A stretch of 11,641 bases of DNA, taken from NCBI GenBank assembly GCA_016936035.1, contig JAFGPU010000553.1, positions 1 to 11,641 on the forward strand, read 5' to 3'. Of this stretch, positions 1-5,738 are shown one piece after another. The stretch comes from Acidimicrobiales bacterium. GTDB taxonomy: Bacteria; Actinomycetota; Acidimicrobiia; Acidimicrobiales; VFJN01. The position numbers and the translations under genes were made by a program. Each line of letters begins with the position of its first letter. Position 1 is the first letter of the stretch. The notes beneath the pieces are model-generated. The model was not told the DNA's origin. It saw nothing but the letters and a program-made list of their open reading frames with translations, and ran no database searches.

Positions 1-2
1 AC

Positions 3-1166
3 GTGGCCAAGTCGGCCATCGTGCCCACGGTGGTGCGCTCGGACGCCGAGCTGGTCGAGGCGAACTCGCGCCTGTCGTTCCTGTCGGGTGTCGTCGGCTT
101 CCTGGCAGCGATCCCCGGCGGCGTGGCGTTCCTCATCGCGGGCAGCGAGGGCGTCCTCGTTCTCGCGGTCGGGGTGTTCGCGGTCGCCGCGGTGATGGCG
201 CTGCGCATCCCGGCCACGCAGGTGGTCGTCGACGACACGTCCGAGACCGAGCGCGAGGAGCTGCGCGGCGGCGGCATCGTCCTGGCGGCGTCGGCCATGG
301 GGCTGATGCGGGGCATCGTCGGCTTCCTCTTCTTCCTGGTCGCCTTCTCGTTGCGCACCAGCGGCGCGCCGCTCTACCAGTTCGCTGTCGTCGTCGCCGC
401 CAGCAGCATCGGTTCGCTGCTCGGCGCGGTCGTGGCGCCCGCGCTCCGGCGCAACGACACCGCCGAGGAACGCATCGTGCAGATCGTGCTCGGCCTCACC
501 GGCGTGGCCGGCGTCTTGGGGGCGTTGGCGGGGGGCATCGTGGCCGCGGCCGCCCTGGCCATGGTGGTGGGCATCTCGGCCAGCTCCGCCAAGCTGGCCT
601 TCGACTCGGTGGTCCAGCGCGATGCGCCCGACGCCAACCGGGGCCGGTCGTTCGCCCGGTTCGAGACCCGCTTCCAGCTGACCTGGGTGGTCGGGGCGTT
701 CATCCCGGTCATCGTCCCGATCCCGCTGGAGATCGGCTTCCTGGTCATCGCCGGCTGCGCCGTGTTCGCACTCGTGTCCTACCTGGCGGGGCTGCGCGGC
801 CTCGAGCGGGGCAAGATGCCGGTGCGGCGCAACCCCACCCAGGTCATCACCAGCCGCATCCGCCGCCGGCGCCAGGGGTTCGCGGTCGATCCCGCGGCGG
901 AGGCGTCGCCGTCCCCGGCGCTGGCATCGTTCGACGCGGGTGACGACGCGCCCCCCGCCGCCACCGACGACGCGGTCACCGGCGACCCCGTCGATGCCGG
1001 CGGCGGTGGGGACGGGCGTCGACCGCCGCCTCCGGCCCTGTTCCCCGACGAGGACAGCGACGACGCCATCGGCGGCGCCGGCGACTCCGATGCCGCCGGC
1101 GACCGGGGCCCGGCCGACCGCCGGACCGACCGCCGGGTCGTCATCGACCCGACCAACCTCCAGTGA
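3..1166 (+). CDS. MFS transporter, C-terminal part (5' end outside window)
   Basis: Membrane transporter of the major facilitator superfamily; the substrate cannot be told. The visible 387 residues hold about eight hydrophobic segments (roughly 25-47, 50-67, 104-117, 125-148, two between 156 and 195, two between 226 and 264). The stretch AIVPTVVRSDAELVEANSRL near the start resembles the loop between TM4 and TM5 of drug/siderophore-exporter-like MFS proteins (V.r.eL..ANs.l), and QRDAPDANRGRSFARFE near 206-221 resembles the matching loop in the second half. The GTG at base 3 is therefore unlikely to be the true start: the first three or four helices should lie upstream of the window. After the last helix comes an unusual cytoplasmic tail of about 120 residues, first Arg-rich (RIRRRR, 285-290), then rich in Asp, Ala, Pro and Gly. 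It is convergent with the metalloprotease gene. Family is fairly certain, substrate unknown. Confidence 0.8.
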   Translation: MAKSAIVPTVVRSDAELVEANSRLSFLSGVVGFLAAIPGGVAFLIAGSEGVLVLAVGVFAVAAVMALRIPATQVVVDDTSETEREELRGGGIVLAASAMGLMRGIVGFLFFLVAFSLRTSGAPLYQFAVVVAASSIGSLLGAVVAPALRRNDTAEERIVQIVLGLTGVAGVLGALAGGIVAAAALAMVVGISASSAKLAFDSVVQRDAPDANRGRSFARFETRFQLTWVVGAFIPVIVPIPLEIGFLVIAGCAVFALVSYLAGLRGLERGKMPVRRNPTQVITSRIRRRRQGFAVDPAAEASPSPALASFDAGDDAPPAATDDAVTGDPVDAGGGGDGRRPPPPALFPDEDSDDAIGGAGDSDAAGDRGPADRRTDRRVVIDPTNLQ

Positions 1167-1172
1167 CGCGCA

Positions 1173-1188
1173 CCTCGCCGGGGCGAGG
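1173..1188. terminator. Stem-loop between convergent genes
   Basis: CCTCGCC (1173-1179), GG, GGCGAGG (1182-1188) form a perfect GC-rich hairpin. In practice this is a 6-bp stem with a 4-nt loop. It fills the 24-bp gap between the two convergent stop codons at 1166 and 1191. There is no real U tract on either side, so it is a possible bidirectional terminator, not a textbook intrinsic one. Confidence 0.4.
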
Positions 1189-1190
1189 GT

Positions 1191-2405
1191 TCAGGCGTCG
1201 TCGGGCAGGTCGATGCGGGCCAGCCACAGGCCCGGGGCGTCGACCTCGGGCGGGCTGGGCAGCATGGCCTCGCTCTCCCACAGCCGGGCCAGGCCGTCGG
1301 GGCCGGCCCGCTCGATGACGCCCTCGACGAACGCGGCCCCCCGGTCGTAGACGGCCTGGGTGAGCTCGAGGCCGAGCAGCCGTTCGACGAACCGGTCGGC
1401 CTCGCCGGCCTCGACGCGGCGCCGGCGCAGCGCCTCGGTGAGCATGCCGTAGCTGCTGATGAGCTTGGCGCCGACCTCGTCCATCGCGTGGTCGACCACA
1501 CCCACCACGACCGCCACCAGGGCTTCGAGACGGGGGAGCAGGGCCCGCTGCTCGTCGGACTGGATGGCGCCCAGCAGCGCGCCGGGCTCGCCGAGGGCCT
1601 GCTGGAGACCGGCCAGCGACTCGGGGCCACCGCTGATGTCGAGATCGCCCAGGTGCTCCTCGAGCGCCCGGGGGTCGTTGCGGAACTTGGTGGTGTACTC
1701 GCCCAGCAGGGCGTCGAGGCGGGCCCGCACGTGCGGCACCCCCAGAACGGCGTGGTGGGCGATCTCGTGCACGCAGATCCACAGGCGCAGGTCGTCGGCG
1801 GGCAGGCTCCACTCGGTGCCGAACGCGTCGAGGTTGGGCACCAGGATGAGCAGCTCGTCCGACGGGGTGCGGGGGATCGGCAGGTCGTACTGGCCGAACG
1901 AGCGCCGGGCCATGTGGCCGACCATCGAGCCCGCGGTCATCGCCACCATCATGGGCTGCATCGCCTGGATCATCGGGCCGAGCATGGCGGCGAACTGGTC
2001 GTCGCCGAGCTCGGCGCCCGGGCCGGTGTCGTCGGCCTCGGCGAGCGCCTCGGTGGAGCCGAGCGAGGCCGCCAGCTTCTCGAGCAGCGGGCGGTAGTCG
2101 TCGAGGGTCCGCTGCGCCCACACGCCCCGGTTGACGGGGAGCACGGTCAGCTCGCGACCGGTGACGGTGGTGGAGAGGCCGGTCACGTTGGCGACGTGGA
2201 GCTCGGCCACGCGGGCGAGCTGCTCGAGCTTGATGCGCTCGAGCGGGTCGACGTTGGCCTCGGCCGCGCCGTCGGTGGCGACGGCGACGGCCAGGTTGCG
2301 GGCCGCGTCCCACGGGACGCCTGCCCCCGCCTGGCCGAACAGCTTGGCCAGGTCGCCGAAGAGGGGGAACCCCTCGAATGGGTTGGGCGAGCCGGGGTCA
2401 CTCAC
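1191..2405 (-). CDS. Zinc-dependent metalloprotease, PF10103 (DUF2342/zincin_2) type
   Basis: Putative zinc peptidase of an actinobacterial family annotated as zinc-dependent metalloprotease or F420-biosynthesis-associated hydrolase; the substrate is not established. From the chosen start it has 404 residues, usual for the family. The N terminus (SDPGSPNPFEGFPLFGDLAKLF) matches the typical 'NPF.G.P.fgdl' opening. The zinc motif HEIAH is at about 213-217, in LWICVHEIAHHAVLG, preceded by the family segment ending in the LPxPR-like 'LPIPRTPSDELLILVPNLDAF'. A Met/Ala-rich hydrophobic patch (about 137-165) precedes it. The frame stays open to a GTG at 2441, but I chose the GTG at 2405: a TAGCGT hexamer lies exactly 7 nt upstream, and the N-terminal family motif starts right there. 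No signal peptide is seen. It is divergent from the SDR-like gene across about 107 bp. Confidence 0.85.
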   Translation of the reverse strand: MSDPGSPNPFEGFPLFGDLAKLFGQAGAGVPWDAARNLAVAVATDGAAEANVDPLERIKLEQLARVAELHVANVTGLSTTVTGRELTVLPVNRGVWAQRTLDDYRPLLEKLAASLGSTEALAEADDTGPGAELGDDQFAAMLGPMIQAMQPMMVAMTAGSMVGHMARRSFGQYDLPIPRTPSDELLILVPNLDAFGTEWSLPADDLRLWICVHEIAHHAVLGVPHVRARLDALLGEYTTKFRNDPRALEEHLGDLDISGGPESLAGLQQALGEPGALLGAIQSDEQRALLPRLEALVAVVVGVVDHAMDEVGAKLISSYGMLTEALRRRRVEAGEADRFVERLLGLELTQAVYDRGAAFVEGVIERAGPDGLARLWESEAMLPSPPEVDAPGLWLARIDLPDDA

Positions 2406-2412
2406 GGATTTC

Positions 2413-2418
2413 ACGCTA
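2413..2418 (-). promoter_or_regulatory. -10 hexamer TAGCGT for a leaderless metalloprotease transcript
   Basis: On the minus strand TAGCGT ends 7 nt before the GTG at 2405, so transcription would begin at or next to the start codon. The same hexamer precedes bioB. No convincing -35 box is visible, since that region is occupied by a dyad at 2424-2439. Confidence 0.5.
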
Positions 2419-2423
2419 GCGCC

Positions 2424-2499
2424 GGTCGCCTCTGCGACCACCGCGGCACCGTGTCCGACCGGTGCGCGGGCGGTTTGGTGTTTGGGCAGGTCGCCTCTG
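2424..2499. promoter_or_regulatory. Possible operator region: dyad plus 11-nt direct repeat
   Basis: GGTCGC-CTCT-GCGACC (2424-2439) is a perfect 6-bp-arm inverted repeat just upstream of the metalloprotease -10. The 11-mer GGTCGCCTCTG at 2424-2434 recurs exactly at 2489-2499, immediately before the SDR-like gene's ribosome site. One copy thus faces each of the two divergent genes. Function as a regulator-binding site is inference. Confidence 0.35.
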
Positions 2500-2512
2500 G
2501 CAAGGTAGAGCC

Positions 2513-3544
2513 ATGGCCAAGGTCGTGATCGCCGGTGTCGACACCCCTCTGGGCAGCCGGGTGGCGCGCCTGGCGGCCGCCGGCCCCGGTGTCGAGGTGG
2601 TCGGCCTGGCGGACGGCCCCGGCGTCGACCTCCCCGACGCCGTCGCGGTGCACCGGCTCGACCTCGAGAACGACGACGTCAAGCCGCACCTCGAACATGC
2701 GGCGACGCTCGTCCACGTGGCGCAGTCCGTGCCCGAGACCCCCACCGCCGGCACCCGCGACGTCACCGTTGCGCGCCGCCTGCTCGACGCCGCCGGCGAC
2801 ACGGGGGTGGAGCACCTGGTCGTGGTGTCGAGCGCCACGGTCTACGGCGCCTGGGCCAACAACGCCGTGCCTCTCACCGAGGACGCGGCGCTGCGTCCCA
2901 ACCCCGGCTTCGCGTTCGCGGCCGAGAGAGCCGAGATCGAACGGTTGACCGCCGAGTGGCGCGAGGCGCACCCGGGCACGACCGCCGCGGTGCTGCGTCC
3001 GGCGCGGGTCGCGGCGCCTGACCACCGCGACTGGCTCGTGCGCCGCCTGCGCCCGGCGCCGGCCGTGCCCGAGCACGCCGACGAGCCCCCGGTGCAGTTC
3101 CTGGACCTCGACGACCTGGCTGCCGCCTGCGAGCTGGCCCGCACGCGCCGGCTCGACGGTGCGTTCAACGTGGCGCCGGAGGGGTCGATCCCGGGCGACC
3201 AGGTGCGGTCGCTGATCGGCGCGCCGCCCCGGGTGCCGTTGCCCGAGCGGGCGGCCAACCGCCTGGTGCGCTGGGGCTTCCGGTGGGGGCTCGGCGCCAC
3301 CCCGCCCGAGCTGGTGCCCTACACGCTGCATCCGTGGGTCGTCGCCGGCGACCGGCTCCGTGCCCAGGGGTGGACGCCGCGGGTCTCCAACGAGGAGGCG
3401 TGTGTCGAGGCGCACGACGTGGGGGCGTGGGCGACGATGAGCCCGCGCCGCCGGCAGGAGGTGGCGCTCACCGCGGCCGGTGTCGGCGCGGTCGGCGTGA
3501 TCGTCGGCGCGGTGCTCGGCGTGCGCCGCTGGCTGCGGCGTTAG
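2513..3544 (+). CDS. Atypical SDR / NAD-dependent epimerase-like protein with C-terminal membrane anchor
   Basis: Extended short-chain dehydrogenase (NAD(P)-binding Rossmann) protein of 343 residues. The N terminus AKVVIAGVDTPLGSRVARL is beta1, glycine loop and alphaA, but the loop reads GVDTPLG instead of the usual GxxGxxG, losing the middle glycine. The segment VVVSSATVYGAWANNAVPLTED (103-124) is the classic beta5/'SSa.vYG' region of epimerases. Where YxxxK should follow, the sequence is F135-A-A-E-R139, so both catalytic residues are changed. Residues about 317-337 (ALTAAGVGAVGVIVGAVLGV), followed by RRWLRR, form a C-terminal transmembrane anchor. The ATG at 2513 is preceded by AAGG at 2502-2505, spaced 7 nt. 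Likely a nucleotide-binding protein or sensor at the membrane and not a working dehydrogenase; no pathway can be assigned. It ends 4 bp from the converging gene. Confidence 0.8.
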   Translation: MAKVVIAGVDTPLGSRVARLAAAGPGVEVVGLADGPGVDLPDAVAVHRLDLENDDVKPHLEHAATLVHVAQSVPETPTAGTRDVTVARRLLDAAGDTGVEHLVVVSSATVYGAWANNAVPLTEDAALRPNPGFAFAAERAEIERLTAEWREAHPGTTAAVLRPARVAAPDHRDWLVRRLRPAPAVPEHADEPPVQFLDLDDLAAACELARTRRLDGAFNVAPEGSIPGDQVRSLIGAPPRVPLPERAANRLVRWGFRWGLGATPPELVPYTLHPWVVAGDRLRAQGWTPRVSNEEACVEAHDVGAWATMSPRRRQEVALTAAGVGAVGVIVGAVLGVRRWLRR

Positions 3545-3548
3545 CCGA

Positions 3549-4868
3549 TCAGCCGCCGGACGGTGCCCGCGCGAGGGTGATCACCAGCGTGACGCGGGAC
3601 CCGTCGCCGCGGACGACCGTGACGTCGACCCGCTCGTCCGGTGCCCGCGAGCGCAGCGCGACGGTGAGGTCGGGCAGTGCGGCGACCGGTCGCCCGTCGA
3701 GGGCCACGATCAGATCGCCGTGCTGCAGCCCGCCCAGGTCGGCGGGGCTGTCCGGCACCACCGACGCGACACGGACACCGCCGGGTGTGCCCTCGGTGGG
3801 GGCGTCGGCGGTGGTGGCTGCCGTGGTGACGGCCGTGCCGGGACCCTGAGCGCCGGTGAGGTCGGTGCCGGACCCGTCGGGGCCGCTCGGGTCGGTACCG
3901 GAGCCTTCGGTGCCCTCGATGCCCAGCCAGCCGTGGTCGACAGCGCCGTCGGTGAGGAGCCCGTCGGTGACGTGGCGGGCCACCTCGACCGGCGCGACGT
4001 ACCAGGCCGCATCGTCGTCGACGGCGGTGACGATGCCGACGACGGCGCCCCGCTCGTTGACCACCGGTCCGCCGAGCGCGAGCGGGTCGGCGCCCCCCGT
4101 GATCTCGATGCCGTCGAGGGCGTTGCCGCCGGGACCGATGTAGCGGCGAGCGGGGCCGACGATGCCCGCGGTGGTGGTGACGCCACCTGCCGGCACGGCG
4201 CCGAGCGCCGACGTGGCCGCGCCCGCCGTCAGGTCGGCGGCGGGGGCGAGGACGCTGGGCTCGTGGCCCTCGCCGTCCATGTCGAGCACGGCGAGGCCGG
4301 TCGTCGTGTCGGCGCCGACGAGCTCGGCGGCCGTCACGCCGCCATCGGGCAGGCGCACGGCGGCCGCCGCACCGGTGACCAGCGCGGCGCTGGTGACCAC
4401 GATGCCGTCGTCGCGCACCACCACCCCCGATCCCGCGATGTCGCGCGTGTCGTCCCCGCTGTCGCCGGCCACGATGCCGACCACGGCGGGCTCGCCGGGC
4501 GGGCGGACGGCGTCGGCGGCGGGGGCCCCGGGGGCGCCGGCCACCGAGGCCGTGGGGGTGAGGGCCACCCGCTCGGTGACCGGCCGCTCGACGACGCGCT
4601 CGCCCACGCCCAGCGCGACGACTCCGCCACCGGCCAGCACGGCGCCCACGGCGCCTGCGGCCACGAACGCGGCCCACGGCCGACGCTGGGTCGGAACGCC
4701 ACCGTGCGTGACCGACGAGAGCGCGCCCGGCAGGTGCCCGGGAGGCGCGCCGATCGGGGCGATCGGGTGGGAGCGCATCTCGGAGGGATGGCGCCAGAGC
4801 CGATCGTCCGGATGCGGCGGCGGACGGTGTCTCGGGAGGTCCGCTTCGGCGTCGTCGTCGAAGGGCAC
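3549..4868 (-). CDS. Membrane-anchored HtrA-like pseudoprotease with PDZ domain
   Basis: 439 residues with S1C/HtrA architecture. A cytoplasmic N terminus carries DDRLWRHPSE (21-30), a motif I recall from many actinobacterial HtrA-like proteins. A single helix follows (about 65-89), then an exported trypsin-like domain (about 125-310) and a PDZ domain (about 314-435, with VVPDSPADLGGLQHGDLIVALDG). All catalytic positions are changed: the His site TNNH reads T-S-A-A162, the Asp site TDLAVL reads T-G191-LAVL, and the Ser site NSGGP reads A-L265-GGP. A peptidase role is therefore unlikely; binding of exposed C termini through PDZ, or scaffolding, is more plausible. A low-complexity insert of about 45 residues (319-363) splits the PDZ after its first strand. 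The open frame extends upstream into moaE, but the GTG at 4868 has TAATGT 7 nt before it and fits the family N terminus. Confidence 0.8.
   Translation of the reverse strand: MPFDDDAEADLPRHRPPPHPDDRLWRHPSEMRSHPIAPIGAPPGHLPGALSSVTHGGVPTQRRPWAAFVAAGAVGAVLAGGGVVALGVGERVVERPVTERVALTPTASVAGAPGAPAADAVRPPGEPAVVGIVAGDSGDDTRDIAGSGVVVRDDGIVVTSAALVTGAAAAVRLPDGGVTAAELVGADTTTGLAVLDMDGEGHEPSVLAPAADLTAGAATSALGAVPAGGVTTTAGIVGPARRYIGPGGNALDGIEITGGADPLALGGPVVNERGAVVGIVTAVDDDAAWYVAPVEVARHVTDGLLTDGAVDHGWLGIEGTEGSGTDPSGPDGSGTDLTGAQGPGTAVTTAATTADAPTEGTPGGVRVASVVPDSPADLGGLQHGDLIVALDGRPVAALPDLTVALRSRAPDERVDVTVVRGDGSRVTLVITLARAPSGG
3849..3908 (-). repeat. Two-copy 30-bp coding repeat in the PDZ insert
   Basis: Residues 321-330 (EGSGTDPSGP) and 331-340 (DGSGTDLTGA) of the HtrA-like protein are imperfect tandem copies of a 10-residue, 30-bp unit. 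They lie in the Gly/Asp/Thr-rich insert within the PDZ domain. Such a unit could vary in number between strains. Confidence 0.5.
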
Positions 4869-4875
4869 GGTCCGG

Positions 4876-4881
4876 ACATTA
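4876..4881 (-). promoter_or_regulatory. -10 hexamer TAATGT for the HtrA-like gene
   Basis: Minus-strand TAATGT ends 7 nt before the GTG at 4868, the geometry of a leaderless promoter. The 194 bp between the two divergent starts (4869-5062) hold this and the moaE hexamer; I see no gene or RNA in it. Confidence 0.45.
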
Positions 4882-5048
4882 ACGGCGCATCGACGCGATG
4901 GGGCAGCGCCCACGCGCGGGGAGAGGCGCCGACGGAGACGTCCGCGCCCGGAGCGGTCGATCACCGCGCCCGGGCGGCCACGATGCGTGAAGGTGCCGAT
5001 CCCGTCACGAAATCCGTCCCGAGGCGCCCTGTGCCGTCCCGGCCTGCG

Positions 5049-5054
5049 TACCAT
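5049..5054 (+). promoter_or_regulatory. -10 hexamer TACCAT for the moaE transcript
   Basis: TACCAT ends 8 nt before the moaE ATG at 5063, in the same arrangement as upstream of bioB. No Shine-Dalgarno sequence is evident. An ATG at 5053 is out of frame with moaE. Confidence 0.4.
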
Positions 5055-5062
5055 GAGCGGCC

Positions 5063-5545
5063 ATGGACGCGTCCGAGCCGCTCGTGGCCCCCGAGGGAGA
5101 CACCTGGCTGGGATTGTCGTCCGCGCCACTCCCCGTGACCGAGGCGGTGTCGTGGGCCGGCCGGCCCGACTGTGGTGGGGTGGTCCTGTTCTCGGGCACG
5201 GCCCGAGACCACGCCGAGGGGCGCCCCGGCGTCGAGCAGCTCGAGTACGAGGCCTACGAGACCCAGGTCGTGCCGCGGCTGCGCGACGTGGCCGACGGTG
5301 CGCGCGCCCGGTGGCCCGAGGTCGGCCGCGTCGCCCTGCTGCACCGCACGGGGGTGCTGCAGGTGGGTGACAGCGCCGTGGTGGTCGTCGTCTCGGCGCC
5401 CCACCGGGCCGAGGCGTTCGAGGCCGCCCGGTTCTGCATCGACACCCTCAAGCGGTCGGTGCCCATCTGGAAGCGCGAGACCTGGGCCGACGGCGAGAGC
5501 TGGGGCCTCGAAGCACAACACATCGTCGACGTAGGAGCAGGGTGA
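5063..5545 (+). CDS. moaE: Molybdopterin synthase catalytic subunit MoaE
   Basis: Large subunit of molybdopterin synthase, which uses the thiocarboxylate of MoaD to put two sulfurs into precursor Z (cPMP), giving molybdopterin in the cytoplasm. At 160 residues it has family length. Signatures in order: GVVLFSGTARDHAEG (39-53), LEYEAYE (60-66), the core VALLHRTGVLQVGDSAVVVVVSA (90-112), then PHRAEAFEAARFCIDTLK (113-130) and VPIWKRE (133-139). H114-R115 and the two lysines K130 and K137 correspond to the conserved PHR and catalytic lysines (E. coli K119 and K126), so it should be active. It is first in a unit: 4 bp to the 60-aa gene, whose ribosome site lies within the end of moaE. No other molybdenum cofactor gene is in the window, so MoaD must be encoded elsewhere. 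The ATG at 5063 was chosen for its upstream TACCAT and the fit of the N terminus. Confidence 0.93.
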   Translation: MDASEPLVAPEGDTWLGLSSAPLPVTEAVSWAGRPDCGGVVLFSGTARDHAEGRPGVEQLEYEAYETQVVPRLRDVADGARARWPEVGRVALLHRTGVLQVGDSAVVVVVSAPHRAEAFEAARFCIDTLKRSVPIWKRETWADGESWGLEAQHIVDVGAG

Positions 5546-5549
5546 GCCC

Positions 5550-5732
5550 ATGAGCGCCGTCGCGTTCCTCATGATCGCCGTCGTCATCGCGGTCGGCGGC
5601 TCGATCGTGCTGTACCTGCGCAGCCGCACCCCGTCGTCCCTCGACTCCGGCATCGACACCTTCCGGCGCGAGATGCAGGCGCTCGCCCCCCGCGAGGAAC
5701 AGCCCCCCGTCCGCCGCTGGTGGAAGCGCTGA
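5550..5732 (+). CDS. Small single-pass membrane protein between moaE and mreB
   Basis: 60 residues, no recognised family. Residues about 4-22 (VAFLMIAVVIAVGGSIVLY) form one transmembrane helix. A short polar, mostly helical tail follows, and the C terminus is basic and Trp-rich (VRRWWKR). With few charges before the helix and Arg right after it (LRSR), the positive-inside rule puts the tail in the cytoplasm. The AGGAG within the last codons of moaE (5531-5535) is a likely ribosome site, and a 6-bp gap separates the stop from mreB, so it is almost certainly co-translated with both. The location next to mreB suggests, but does not show, a role at the membrane with MreB filaments. Codon use is like the neighbours (G/C at most third positions), which supports a real gene. 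Confidence 0.75.
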   Translation: MSAVAFLMIAVVIAVGGSIVLYLRSRTPSSLDSGIDTFRREMQALAPREEQPPVRRWWKR

Positions 5733-5738
5733 ACCGCC

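Noticed and set aside
2406..2441. GTG at 2441 as the start of the metalloprotease
   Set aside because: It adds 12 residues lacking family similarity and would place the TAGCGT hexamer and the dyad inside the coding region.
2506..2511. TAGAGC as a leaderless -10 for the SDR-like gene
   Set aside because: It lies 1 nt before the ATG, too close for the transcription start to precede translation; AAGG at 2502 works better as a ribosome site.
3535..3556. Inverted repeat GCGGC/GCCGC between the SDR-like and HtrA-like stops as a terminator
   Set aside because: Only a 5-bp stem with a 12-nt loop, overlapping coding ends; such short GC stems are common by chance here.
4869..5129. Upstream extension of the HtrA-like frame, overlapping moaE
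   Set aside because: The extra residues are Arg/Pro-rich without homology, and they would overlap the start of moaE on the other strand; the GTG at 4868 has a suitably spaced TAATGT.
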